This document shows, piece by piece, positions 1-12,721 of a stretch of DNA of 64,000 nucleotides. The stretch is taken from the NCBI RefSeq assembly GCF_000002425.4, contig NC_037264.1, positions 11,547,941-11,611,940 of the forward strand, in the 5' to 3' direction. The stretch comes from Physcomitrium patens (Eukaryota; Streptophyta; Bryopsida; Funariales; Funariaceae). A model generated the notes under the pieces. That model was not told the DNA's origin. It worked only from the letters and a program-made list of their open reading frames with translations, and ran no database searches. Both the position numbers and the translations under genes were made by a program. Each line of letters starts with the position of its first letter. The first letter of the stretch is position 1.

Positions 1-2470
1 GGACTTCAAGAACACCAGGTTCATGTCCTCAAGGTTAACTGCGTGGACGATGGTTGTTTTGAAAAATGTTGTAACGAGTGTAATTCCTGCAGATTTTAGA
101 TATTGGGAGCTGGTGTGCAGAACGTGTCCTCGGGAAACCGACTGTTGCATAAAAATCCCTCAGTTCTGTAGGCTACTCATAAACTGAACGCTCGTACAAC
201 ATGGTCATCAGAAACCATGCTTTACATCTTTACACTCGGCACAAACTCTGCCAACTCCTACACGAAATACAGATATGAATCCCAAACCCCAGACTGTTTC
301 TAGATATTTCCTCTTGCTAATCATACTAAAGCAAAAGTAGACTTCTGCGAGGACGCGGTCTCCGAGAATATGTATTTCATCAGCAAACTTCAAGGTCCAC
401 AGCTCCGCGCCAAAACTGTGCAACAAAGAAGAGGCTGCAAGCATTTAGTCGCCGCCAACAGCAAACAGCCGGCGACAGACTGGGTGGTTGTGTCAACAAA
501 GGTCAAGTGGAATATGCACTTCTATGGTTAACATGGTTGAAGATAGCACCTAAGAGCTTGCGATATTCGTGCGGCCCGGGAAGTTGGGCACCAACTCACG
601 CATCAAAGCTGCAGGAACAGGACAACTTTCTTCGAAGACCCAAGTAAAGGTTCACCGTAATACACACACCAAGCATGCATGTGTGAGTGCTGGTGACAGG
701 AAACTGTGCAGCTCCAACAAGAGGAGGGAAATATGATAGTATTACTCTTCAAAGTTGAAGAATCTATGCATCTCTGGCATAGGAGATGGGATTGACCCTA
801 ACTGTTTATAGTCAAGCTTTGGTTTTACTGTTGCTGATGAGAACCATTATTCAATAAATGTGTCTGTGTAAAATGCTCATATCGGTTTTGCTTGGGAGAC
901 AAACTACAAGGAAATCAACAAAGGACGTGGGCAAGCCCTCCCCTTGGTCATAGCTTTGCAGTCACTTTGTCTAGGGCTTGCATGTCTCTGAATCAAGAGA
1001 TTCTTTTTAAGAAAAATTAAGGAATGAAACAATAATGAACAAAGGGTTGATTAATATTCATGTACTTTTTAATATATATATATACTTTCTTGTGCTTTTT
1101 TATTATTTATTTGAAATCATTGCTTACTGTCTGTATAATGTTGATTTAATCATCTAATTTTAATTTTTAATTTTTTAATTTTTCTAAATTAGGTGTAACT
1201 ATGATAACATATATTACTACATTGAATTTTTATTAAGAATAGTTGTGATTGTTAAGTCAGTTCTTGGTTTATTGAGGTGATAAACTGATTAATTGCATAA
1301 CGTTTTGTAAAAAAGATAGTGTGCATGTAAAAACTGCAATATTTTCATTTTCTCTTCTTCACAAAGAGTTTTGATGAAAAAAATTATTGATTCACAAAGA
1401 GAGCACAGCCATATTTGCTGGAAAAAAACAAAAACAAACAAACAACCAAACAATCCAAGGGGTCAACATACTTTGAGGAGTATAAATTACAAGATCCATG
1501 AATCAAAAAATAAGTAAAAAAAATAAATGTAAGTACAATATCTTCATAAGGCTTTGATTTGCCATATTTTGCCATATTGCACACATTTGTATTACTTAAA
1601 GCGTGTTTGTGCTCAAGCTACTCAATTTCATAATCATTAAAACTAGGCAGGCAGAATTCAAATTTCTAAACCTAATGAAAATATATATACGGTGTGGGAT
1701 TCCGATATATATATATATAATGTGCAAAACTACTCAGGACATTTATTTTATTTTATTTTACAAATTCCTAGTAAATTCTGGTGGAAAACATGTGAACAAG
1801 TAAGCGTTAATATATTCCTATTTAAATAAGTTTGAATTTTTCACAAAATCTTGGCTAATGTCATCATTGGTATGGGTCTACATAACAAACAATAAACATG
1901 AATATACAAAATTTTGCACTTGGTACTTGAGTATGTGAGAATCACATGTGGAAAATTCGTCTCATCATAGAATCACTTGTGTAAAATTTGTAACATGCAT
2001 GAGTTAAACCTTAACCAAACATTTATGATTCTGACTGTTGGATCCAAATTTTTAGAAGTTGGGTAATGCATAACGTGAATCTATATATCATAACACAAGA
2101 AATAACAGTATAATACAAGTTTCACTTATACTTGTGAAGGAACTATAATAATGACGGTAAACATGAACATTACTACTATGATTAATATTATCATTATATA
2201 ATTTTTAAACTTGAAAAATAACACCTTGAAGCAATCAATGTTGAAGTGTGATACATCGTCAAGAACGAACGATGTACAGAGTTGTGGACCAAAAGTGGGT
2301 AATTTTTCCAATACTTTTATATTAAGCAAAAAAATACGGTGATTACTGAGAGTAACTTCGTAGTGTAGTTTTGCCGAGGTCTGTACAGAGACCGTCGATA
2401 ACACGGGAATACTTGGAGTAATCAGCACGCATATCGTATGCGTATTTCATACGTATAAATTGAACAGAGG
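1..2470. other. Upstream region without a supported gene
   Basis: The first ~660 bases are richer in GC than what follows and are open in several frames on both strands, including an open stretch from ~329 to ~657 on + that starts without ATG. The first 111 bases also read as a Cys-rich tail ending in TAG at 109-111. None of these frames resembles a family I know, so this could be the last exon or 3' UTR of a gene to the left. A 9-bp inverted repeat (GCAAGCCCT/AGGGCTTGC) lies near 933-981. From ~1000 to 2470 the DNA is AT-rich spacer. Confidence 0.4.
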
Positions 2471-2474
2471 AAGA

Positions 2475-2490
2475 GCCCTAACCCTAATCC
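2475..2490 (+). promoter_or_regulatory. Telo-box in front of TIM22
   Basis: CCCTAACCCTAAT, a double plant telo-box (CCCTAA core), lies about 150 bases upstream of the TIM22 start codon. In plants these motifs are common in promoters and leaders of genes for translation, mitochondrial function and the cell cycle. The role here is inferred from position. Confidence 0.5.
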
Positions 2491-2638
2491 CCTTTATGGT
2501 CTTCGATAGGTGCAATTCCCGGGTCTCGGAATCGTTGCAGACGGACAGTGCAGAGATTGTTGAAGAGAACCCTGTTGCAGGTGTTGCTGTACTCGTGGCC
2601 TTCTACACCCGAAGCGAATTGTCCCCGCGGTGTTGCTA

Positions 2639-4209
2639 ATGGCGGGGAACGCGGATGCAGGTCCGTCGAGCAGCGGGGAATCCCCTTTGCGTCTCCCCTC
2701 GCCCGATGAGATCCGAGCCCAAGACATTTTCAATAATTGTGCCGTGCGAACCGCCGTCAGTGGTGTCATGGGTGAGTGTGTGTGTGTGTGTGTGTGTGTT
2801 TGTTTGTTTGTTTGTTTGTTTTTTTTTATTATTATTATTTTTTATTTGTACAGTTCTGTGATTCATGCGGCTCTGTTTAATGTACTGAACCTCTGTCTCC
2901 AGCTATCTGAATTTCTGCTAGTGGAATTTTCCTCGGAAGTCCATTTCTTTGGATAATTTGCGATTTCCTGATCGTCGCGCTGGTATTGGAGATTGTGTAG
3001 TCGTGTGAGGCTTTGAACAATTTGTGTCTTTGTCGTTGTCTCCGCTTGAGATGCTTCCTGTAGTATTTCCGCTCTTTGTCTTCTCGCGATATTCTCATTA
3101 CGTTCTGGTTGCTGAATTGTGGCAATCTCTGGGGCGTATGGTCGTCAGAATGTAGCTGAATTACATAGAAGAGGCCGCAGTAATTACTGGTTTGGAATTT
3201 TAGTACCATCGCGGTCAATTTAAGTAGAGTACCGAATTGAACCTATGTAGGTTGTTTCATTTGCGTAGTGGCTGGTGATCAGGTTTTACATGCCTTCATG
3301 GTTTTCATTTTGGATTATATTGCAGGCGGTGGAATGGGAATCTTCATGGGGATGTTGTTTGGAGCACTCGAACAACCCCTTCACACTGATACCATGACAG
3401 CTCGACAACACTTCGTACATGCAGCTCGAACGATGAGCTCAAAAAGTGTGCAAATGGCTAAAACTTTTACTGTCATGGGTGCTATTTTCGCGGGAACTGA
3501 ATGCGTGTTTGAGAAGGTAGAATGTCACAACTGAGTATTATGTTTTTCAAGCATTAATTTGCCTTCTCACAATTCCTGGTTTACAATTTTGACTTATCTT
3601 CGTGAACTCTTGGTTTATATGTTGTTTTTTTAAATTGCAATTAAACAGCTTGAATACATGTTGGACCATGTTGCCATTCAAGGTTCCCACGCCTGGCATA
3701 ACTGACCAAGTGATCATTGGACTTGTACTGGCTTTTATATATAAATGGCTTTCTCTCTGTTCTTAGTAATCTTGCTTTTTTGATTTTTGATTGTTACACC
3801 TGTTGTATAGGCAAGAGCAAAACACGATGCTACAAATACAGTATTAGCTGGGTGTGCGACTGGAGGGAGCATGTCAGCAAGGGGTTCGTGTTTTTTTTTA
3901 TCTCCTCTTTCCATTACTTCTTTCGTAGGATCTTATTCAACAATATCACTCCATGATGACCACTAGCCGCAATGTATCCAAAGCGAGCCATTTCGGTTTC
4001 TGATCGTTTGAGCATTCTTGTTTGAGATTTGGAGCCTAATAGTTTTGTGTTAATAGTGATTTTCCTTTCTGTCATCTGACTTGGAAATCTTACACCAAAG
4101 CCACCTTGTTTTGTGTATTGCAGCTGGACCACAGGCAGCCTGTATTGGATGTGCAGGCTTTGCAGCCTTCTCTGTAGCCATTGAAAAGGTTTTTGACCGT
4201 CACAATTAG
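2639..4209 (+). CDS. TIM22: Mitochondrial inner-membrane translocase TIM22, 4 exons
   Basis: Exons 2639-2771, 3326-3516, 3811-3883 and 4124-4209 join in phase to 160 residues; all introns are GT..AG. TIM22 is the channel of the carrier translocase, which inserts polytopic carriers into the mitochondrial inner membrane. The N-terminus has the plant-type stretch LPSPDEIRAQDIFNNCAVR, followed by the Gly-rich first membrane segment (SGVMGGGMGIFMGMLFGALE), DTMTARQ, then ECVFEKARAKHD, GCATGGSMSARAGPQAACIG and AAFSVAIEK, ending at FDRHN. Motif order and length match plant TIM22 of the Arabidopsis At1g18320 type. ATG 2639 is chosen because upstream codons in frame give no ATG and the family N-terminus is short and unconserved. 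Intron 1 carries a TG/TTTG microsatellite. Spacing to LSM1, which converges from the right, is 1.8 kb. Confidence 0.93.
2775..2820 (+). repeat. (TG)n-(TTTG)n microsatellite in TIM22 intron 1
   Basis: About 12 TG units run directly into about five TTTG units just downstream of the intron 1 donor, followed by a T-rich tract. It is a simple repeat and likely length-polymorphic. Confidence 0.9.
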
Positions 4210-5979
4210 TTCGCTTACATGACATGTCGTCACTGGATGGTCTTCTCTGCTTCAAGGGGTGTTCATGCACATCGTCCCTCGATACAAAATTTTGACCCTT
4301 TCAAACAGTGTATAGAGATGGTTTTCCTCTTACAGAACTGTAGCTTTGTGCTACACTAGACAACACAACATTCATAGAAATAATGATATTCTTTCTGCAG
4401 TAGTAGTATTATTCTTTAGTCTATTCCAATGAGAAATTTTTCGAACAGGACATAGGGTAGACATTCTTGCGAGGCCTTCGTTATAATATGCCCAAGCAGA
4501 TGGATTCATAATCATTGGTTGACCTTGTTGGAATGGTTTATGATTTGCATGCTTTGGGGCATTTAAAAGCATGACTTGTTGCAAGGTTACCTGTTCATTT
4601 TTAATCTCTTGTGTATGTAAAAATTCTGAACATCCATTGCTTTATTTTTGTAACTTGACCCCCAAATTGTTGAATGTGTTTATTCATAATATACAAACAA
4701 GAGCTCATTTGTAGAATTTGTTTATTAGCGACCGAATTGCCTGTACATAAAAGATGCTAGGGCGAGACTTTTAAATTTTATTCGTTGTGTGGTTGTGAAT
4801 TTGTTCCCCTAAACAGGTTTGTAAAGGAAGGAGATTATGTAGTCTTACGCTTTGCAAAAATGAAGGCACAAACACATTCGTGCAAAACTGATTTTTGTGT
4901 TTTGCACAAATCAGCATCTACCTTCATCTTTGAGGAAGGCCGAAAAAAGACACGACCCATATTTTGCGGCATAAGTCAAATAAGGTGGATTCATTTGGGA
5001 CTTCAACGAACCCCAAACTTACACTGAACCATCCTTAGGCATACTTTCACAAAAAAACCATTATCTTTCTTGATTAAACAATCTATGAGACCAGATTCAT
5101 TACTCTAATTTAAATGCATAGATCAAATATAAGGTGCTAGGCTTGCCCATGGAATATATACCTAAAAACTTTCTTTTTGTCTTCAGTGATGACTTTCACA
5201 TTTACGATGTAAGATAATTCTGAGAGATTTACAAAAGGGGTAAGTTTGGAGATTCTCCACAATCTAAGGACGTAAGTGTAGTGTAAGTGAAAACGGATTG
5301 GTATGTGAAATATTTGAAGCAACAGAAAGGCTATAGAAAAATAATACACATCCTGATTCAAAAAGCTCATTACTTAAAGTCACAATCTTTCTTTCACGAA
5401 TTAAAAAGTGGAAGTCGTCTGTGACCGTAGTTACTACACAAATTACCAAACATGCGTGGCACGGTTGTGTGAATGTCGAGGTATACCACGTAACTGGCTC
5501 AGATGCTTCCTAAAGGACCTACACCATTTAGTGTCTGTAGTTATGCAAGTGTGAATTAGGTTACAGCATAATGCTTTAAATACGATTGGGACATAAATCA
5601 GTATAAGTAAGCAGAATTGGAAGAAACCAGTACGGACACATACGGAAAAAGTATGGAACTCTGATACGAAAGACATTTCACTGAAAGTACGCAGAAAAAG
5701 TATGACAAAGAGCATGGATTACATTGAGCCCTCCATAACTTCAAGAAAAGAACAGGAAAATTAGAAAAACTGGGGGCACCCTAGAGGGTAATTTTGTGGT
5801 GAATACCACCACTAGGAACGCAGATCCGCGATAAAATGTGCGGGCCACCGTGACACTTTAAACTCGCCACACTGGCGGAGCGTGCTCCCCCTTCGTTTGC
5901 TGTGTGAGGTTGCATAAATTGGTACGCATTCGTACAGGTGGAGAACTAGGGCCTGCCGACTCCTCAATCAGTTCACAGT
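4210..5979. other. Converging 3' flanks of TIM22 and LSM1
   Basis: No recognisable gene. Short open frames occur on both strands but none matches a family, and none has splice sites that extend it. The region must hold the 3' UTRs of TIM22 (+) and LSM1 (-). Confidence 0.6.
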
Positions 5980-8308
5980 TCAATCAATATCCAGAAATTC
6001 CATGCGCTTCCTCATCGTACCCTTCAACTCTGTTGCATCTTTCTCAGCTTTCTGTGCCTGTAACACCACAAGGTTTCTAAATTACGTTCTGCTACGTCGA
6101 CAGAATTTGAGAACATCCAGAATGGTATTTCGAAAACGAAGGCATGGTTTTATGACTATTACGACGTTATTCGTAGCCAGCACAAAACTCCAGGAGCACA
6201 TAGAAAATAACATATTTATAGGTCCAAGAAAGAAGTAAAGAGTATTTATGAGCAGCGCACAAAATACCCCAGTTTCATTTCATATTTCAAAACGTCATAC
6301 CAAGTACATATACAAAAGTTGCAACTCCTGGTATGTATACGCGAAAGGAAACACAGACAAACCAACGAGCTTACTTGTTTAATTTCGGTGGGAGTGACCC
6401 GCACCATAAAGGATGGCAACTCCTCCCTCTCCAAATCCTGTATCAACGAACTAGTTTCATAAGTCCTCTTTACCCAAAAAGAAATAAAAGCTGGCATTAC
6501 TTATTTTCAGTCTTGAATCGAAAGTAAGACGTGAAGAAACTTCAAACCTCCTTTAAAAACTGAACATGAACTACCTATACCTACTTGAATCTACAAAATA
6601 AATTTATGTTATTTTCTAAATTTTAGATGTTTATCTGATATTGGTTTCTGAACTATCTTGGTACCACTATGCGCTATTCCATTTGTGCTCCACTTTGCAC
6701 CAGGTAAGTGAATATTCCAAGCACCGTCGCCTTTTATAATCTATTGCCACTGCTCCTAAGACGCTGAGGTGATGAATCAAGACGAGACTGTCGTAGGTGT
6801 GAAGATGTCATGAAGGATAGCTGCGATGCAGCTTCAGAATAATCTTACCAGTTCACCAATGAGAACAACATTTTCTCCACGGATAATATACAGGCCTAAA
6901 GGAAGATCGCAATACAGCTCTCCAACCGTTATCCTTTCAAGTGCTCCCTCCAACACTACATTTGCTGTTTTGCCAATATTCAGGAAGGTGCATTCAGTGC
7001 TTATTACAAAATTGCATACAGCCAATAACCTAAAGAATGCACAAAGTTTCAAAACTTAAACAAAATGGGAACAACGAAAAAGCTTCGTTAATGAATGTGC
7101 TCAAAACAGACTTCTTCAGATGATTAAGAATAGATGAAAAGTATAACTACATGGCATAATAGAAACACCTCTACGCGATTCAGCACTACAAAAAGACCTG
7201 TGCAATAATAAACAAACTTGCATTACATATGCAGGGACAGGGAACCCATACCAAATTGATCAAAAGATCGGAGCACACCAATTAGTTTCCTTCCATCCCG
7301 CAATATCACCAATAGCTTCTCTGCAAAATTTTGATTCGCACCAGCATATGAAATTCACATATCTACAAATAAAATGCCACAGAAATGTAGAAAAAACACC
7401 ACAACTACTTGATGAGGGTGTACAGCTAGAAATGCCCGTCTAAACAGTGACTGGCTGATCGGTAGCTAGCTGTCAAATGTAATGCCAATCAGCACCCACT
7501 ACCTCCAAAGAACATCACATTTTGGACATCCTGAACTAAGCACAGATATAAAAAAAAAAAAAATTGGCTCCGTTCCAAAAGTACTGACCACCCAAGCTCT
7601 TCCCAATCACCAACTACAAGCCTCCGAAAAATAGACAGTTGGCGTTGAAACGTGGATCAAATTTTTCCTTAAATTATGGCCTACTAGTGACAGATATACT
7701 CAGACAGCATCCGATGAAGCAAATATCACTAGTCATATGCATTAGCTAGGAGTTGATTCAACAATTAGACAGAGTCTAGCAATCATCTGGTAGACCCCTT
7801 GAAACCCTACAATCCTCCGTTTCAGCTATTGCAAGAAACTAGGAGGTACTGCAGCAATTGCGCACGACCATTCTTCGATGGATAAACGTATAACGGTGCC
7901 TGAAAGAGCTCAACATCCAGACATCATGTCCGATACCCTAATTCGAACAGAGCAGGGTAAAAATGATTGCACTCACTGATAGTGTGCTTGCGACGGTAGC
8001 AGCAGCAATTAGATGAAACAGAGCTACATTGGCGGAACAAAGGTAAAGAAAGGCGTAACGGCGGAACCCAAGTGCGAAACCCTTGGATATAAATAAAAAT
8101 CACTACATAATCCAACTTCCCAGTTATGCCATCTCGGGGTACCATGAGGCATTACACTATCGCTCTGCTTCCATTACAACTACCGCACAATACGCAGCAC
8201 CAAGCATACTTAACAAGTGCGAGCAGTTACAGGGCACAAAAAGAACTCACTGTCGAGATTGTCTGCGAGAGAAGTAGCAGGAAAGTTGTCAGGTCCTGAC
8301 CACGACAT
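5980..8308 (-). CDS. LSM1: U6 snRNA-associated Sm-like protein LSM1, 5 exons
   Basis: On the minus strand exons 8308-8251, 7320-7252, 6964-6849, 6437-6375 and 6057-5980 join in phase to 127 residues. LSM1 defines the cytoplasmic LSm1-7 ring, which binds the 3' ends of oligoadenylated mRNA and promotes decapping in P-bodies. The protein opens MSWSGPDNFPATSLADNLDK. Sm1 follows as KLLVILRDGRKLIGVLRSFD plus the FANVVLEGALER block, then YCDLPLGLYIIRGENVVLIGEL (Sm2) and DLEREELPSFMVRVTPTEIK. The C-terminal helix, KGTMRKRMEFLDID, is typical of LSM1 and separates it from LSM8. Length fits the family (about 128 in Arabidopsis). The start codon sits in a good context and gives the conserved MSW start. 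Intron 1 is 930 bases. The opening has more Asp and Asn than most plant LSM1 proteins. Confidence 0.94.
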
Positions 8309-9694
8309 TCCGCTTTCTTCCCACCTCCTCCAGTTCCACGTTCGGATGCAAAAACCGTAGTCTTACCACCAAACCACACCAAAACGGGCAAAAAAAAAAA
8401 AAAAAAAGAAAAAAAAGAGAGACTCTTCCCAACTAATCCTCCCCCCTCGTCTGCCACCGCTCTCACACTTGACCTAATTCCTTACCTCACAATCCCAGAA
8501 CCCCAAAAACAAAAAAAACCAAAACCAAAACCAAAATCGAAACAAAATAAACTCAACTCGCTTCTAATGACCTCGAAACATACAAAATTCTTCCAAGCTG
8601 CTCCTTCTCTCTCAATCACTCACGCACATCTCAGGGAATACCCAAACCCAAAACAGGCACCCAACCCAACCCAACACTAACTAACTAACAGACAGACAGC
8701 TACATATCAAAGGTCGACCACCGAAGGGAGCAGCAGCAGTAGACAAAGAAGGCTGAACACAGAAAAGGGGGAGAGAGACAGGAGAGGAGAGAGAGACCAG
8801 AAGAGAAGAGAATGGTAGAATGGGGGTGGGGGTGAGGGGCGGACTGAGCGATGATGATGCGAAAGAAGGAAGGAAGGAAGGAGGAGGGGGAGCGATCAGC
8901 ACCCACAACAGAACAGGAACAGAGCTCAACAGCAGCACAGCAGCAACGCAAGCCAGAGAGAAGAAGAGAAAGTTACGGGAACAGGGGCCCATGTGCACTA
9001 CTCTACTCTGTCTCTCATGCCTTCCTTTTCCTTTTCCTTTTTCTTTCTGCTTTCTTTTTTTCTTTGTTTTTCTTTCCCTCCGTCTTTATGGGGTGCTTGG
9101 CCTCATGGCACCCTCCACGCGTTCGGAAAAAGTAGTAGGAGGGTTTGACAAAGTCCCCTGCCTTCCGGCCCCCCCCCTTTGAAAAAGTAAAAGGTGCTTC
9201 TACTTCTTCTTCTGCTCCTTCTCTGTCTTCTTCGCCCTTCTTCGCCTCCTGCTGCTCCACTCTTCTTCTCTCCCACTGTATTTATTGCCTCGTGTGTTTG
9301 TACATGGCAACGGTTTAGCATAGCTGGTATTACATTCGTTAATTAAAACTATTAAAAAATAAAAACTATTCAAATTATGAACACTTACAAATTATATATT
9401 TGAAATCACTTTGAGAACTAGAGATTTTTCCATGAATTTATTAATTGTTGGATCAGTTATCAAATATATTTTGTTCTACACTTGAAGTTCTTATATATAT
9501 ATATATATATATATATATCTTCTTTAAGACAAGATTTTATCAAAAAAAAACATAATATAGAATCTTATGGTTATTTTAATGCATGCATATATATATATAT
9601 ATATATATACATACATACATATATCCATCCATTATATAAGACAAGAAGGAATTTAGATAAAGGATATGTTGTTGAAGATAAGAATGACATTAGT
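8309..9694. other. LSM1 leader and promoter region, low-complexity
   Basis: From ~8390 to ~9290 the DNA is strongly biased on one strand (A-runs, GA-rich on +, so CT-rich in the LSM1 sense), which suits a plant 5' UTR and promoter. Long open frames here are products of that bias. From ~9330 it turns AT-rich, with (AT)n tracts at ~9494-9519 and ~9588-9609, up to the edge of the Gypsy nest. No gene is supported. Confidence 0.5.
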
Positions 9695-10242
9695 TGTGAA
9701 AGATATGAATTGAAAGAAGATGCATAAACCTATGAAATCCATGTCAAAAGAAAAGTAAAAAAATAGAAAATAAAGTATGTATATTAAAACGAAACTAGAA
9801 TGACTATTGCTAAAAGACAAGGAAATTAAAGACTCTTAAATCTAGACTAGAAGTAAGAAAGGAATTGACATGAGTGAAGAAGGCTTCACTCTTGCCTCTA
9901 TATATACTATCTATCTAGAATCTATGTAGCAACATTCTGTAGGACCTCCAAAAATATATTGACTTTGTATGATATGTATCTTAACTTACATGGCAAGTTT
10001 TTTATATAGACGATATATAATTAGTTTATTTTATAAGCTATCAATATATATGGCATGTGGTTAACTTGTTAACCAAGTTTCTAACCTATCAATTAACTAC
10101 AAACACATGTAAAGTCAAAACAACATCTAAAAAGCTTTTAGAAAGCTTTTCTAGAAGGTATTATGAAATTAATCTACTTTTATCTATTTCTACATATTCA
10201 TATTACTTAGGTAACAATTACAATAGATATATATCCATGACA
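9695..10242 (-). repeat. 3' LTR of element A
   Basis: 548 bases, bounded as TGTGAA...ATGACA on +. It aligns along its length, in the same orientation, with the LTR ending at 22785. It ends next to an A/G-rich tract (minus strand, ~10256-10243), the expected polypurine tract position. It contains the inverted AGAAGCTT/AAGCTTCT-type core and the GGCAATAGCCATTC-like block that mark all LTRs of this family. Confidence 0.85.
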
Positions 10243-11048
10243 TTATCTTCCCTTTTAGGAACGAGTTCCACAAGGAATAGTCATCATATGTTGATGAAGT
10301 CTAATATGTGGCAAATTTTTTGTTGGTTCCTATGTATATTCATTAATATCATATCCGCACCAATAGAAAAAATATTTAATACTACCTTGAATCTAGAACT
10401 TCTTTGATTTCAAATTCTTTATTATTGTCCACTTCTATAGGAGGAAGTGAGACTTATCTTATTCTTGATATATTCACAGTCTTGTATGATTCAAGAAGAA
10501 ATATGTAGAATATATGATGGATCTTCATTGATTCTAATAGATGTAATTGATAAAAAATTGCATTGATTTGTTTACAAATAGAAAAAGGTCCAAGCCTATA
10601 ATAATCCAACTTATCTCAAGGATGACTAGTTTTGATATTACAATGAAGTAACTATACCTTGTCACTTACATTGAATTGTGGTTGCTTCTTTTGATAGGCA
10701 TCCACATTGAATTTTTGTCATTCTTGAGCTTCTTTTAATTGCACCTTTATTGTTACATGTAGCTCTAACAAATGATTTACCAAATCTTTTGCCACAAGAT
10801 TATCAACTTTTGAAAAGTCAAAAGTATCAAGTTGTAGATGATAACCATAATTGGCAAAAAAAGGTGTTTTTTGCATAAAAGAATACATTATTATAAGCAA
10901 AATCTATCAATCGCAAGAAGGTTGTCCAATTGTTTTGTTAATAATTAATAATATACCTTAAGTATTGCTCCAAAACTTAGTTTACATGCTCTGTGTATCC
11001 ATCGGTTTGATGATGAAAGACCAAAGAAAGCTTCATGTCCACCTTTAG

Positions 11049-11079
<31 letters not shown>

Positions 11080-12171
11080 TTCAAAACCTTGATGCAAATT
11101 GAGTTTGTCTATCTAATATAATATCTTTCAACAATCTATGATACCAATAGATATTGTCAAAGAAAAGCTTGACAATTTTTTCACTTGTGATAGATTTTAT
11201 GCATAATATAAAATATGCTATTTTAATAAAATAATCTTTTATAGTGTTCTATATTTGTAATCATAAAAAATCTCTAGTTATTAGCTTTAAAGTCTCATTG
11301 TATCCAAAATGTCATATTGCTAAAAAGTCATGATGTGCTTAAAAAATATGTACACATGCTTCTCCTTCTAGAATATATAGACATCCTTCGAAATAAAGTA
11401 GGTTGTTTTTGAAGTCAAACTTCGAAGTATCACAAGACTTAGAAGAAGTATTCTTGATATCATGAATAAGAGGATCAAAAGACATACTTGATTGAATTTT
11501 CTTGAAAAAAGTTGAATCAACAATCAATGTTAATTTCATTACTTGAAGATGAAATTGTTTTGGCTTCAATAAAACTATCCTTTGTTGATTGAAAATTACA
11601 TCTCTTTCTTTTGGTGCAAGATAAGAATGTTTAGAAAGAGCATTTAACAAACCTTATTATTTTTTTGGCTGATATTTTATATTGAACTCAAATTTTGATA
11701 AAGATATGTTCCAACAAGCCTAGCAATGATTCAAAATACTTGCTAATATGAAATAATTGAGGTTCTTGTGATCTGTATATATAATGATTAGATTAAAAGT
11801 ATCTTTTAGATAATGATGCTATTTTTTAAAAGAATCCATAATTGTAAAAAGTTTTTTGTTGTAGATCTCATAGTTAATCTTGGTTGCTGAGAATTTCTTG
11901 GAATGAATAGCTACTAAGTAGAGCTTGTCATCTTTTCCTATTTGTCATAAAATAGCACCTATAGAAAAATTTGATGCATTTTTTTTCATAAAAAAATACC
12001 TTAAAGTGGATATTATATAAGATTGGTACAAAAATAAATGCAGACTTCAAGGCTTTAAAAGATGTTTTAGCTTTTTTGCTCCAATCAAGTTTGGTTTTGC
12101 ATGTAAGACATATAAGAAGAGCTGCAACTTGAAAAAAATTCTTGATGAAGATCCAATAGTAATTGGCAAAG

Positions 12172-12721
12172 TGTTAGAGACATATACATTTATGTCAATA
12201 GTTACTTATATGATTAGGTAGAAGTAGGTAAATATAGATTAATTTCATAAAGTCTTTTAGAAAAGCTTCTTAGAAGCTTCATAGATGCTATTTTGACTTT
12301 AGATGTATTTGTAGATTAGAAACTTCGCCAACAAGCTAACTATGTATTGGTAGCTTAAGGAAACAAATTAACTCCGTGTAGTAGCTTGTAGAACAAACTA
12401 ATTATGTGGTGCATACATAGATAACTTACCTTGTAAGTTAAGACATGTGCTTAGCAAAGTCAACATGTTTTAGAGGTTCTATATGACATCACCACGTAGC
12501 TTCTAATTATAAGTATATAAAGAGGCAAGAGTGAAGCCTTATTCACTCTTGTCAACGTCGTTCTAGTCTTTAGTCTTGTTTCAAGACTTTGTAGTCTTCT
12601 TGTTTTTGGCAATAGCCATTCTAATTAATATTATATTACCTTTTGAGTGACTTTTTAGTTCTCTTCAGTGACACAAGAGTGTATCAAGGATTCTCTTTCT
12701 TTGAGATTCATGTCCCTAGCA
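12172..12721 (+). repeat. Solo LTR inside element A, target duplication CAAAG
   Basis: 550 bases starting TGTTAGAGACATAT and ending CCCTAGCA, flanked by perfect CAAAG copies at 12167-12171 and 12722-12726. It lies in the pol part of element A in the opposite orientation, with no internal sequence attached. It is therefore a solo LTR, left when the two LTRs of a full element recombined. Its 5' end resembles element A's LTRs more than element D's. Confidence 0.9.

Noticed and set aside
6826-7059. 77-codon + frame
   Set aside because: It is the antisense shadow of LSM1 exon 3.
8390-9320. Several long open frames on both strands near 8.4-9.3 kb
   Set aside because: They are rich in runs of Ser, Pro, Phe, Lys or Glu produced by one-sided purine/pyrimidine bias, overlap each other and match no family.
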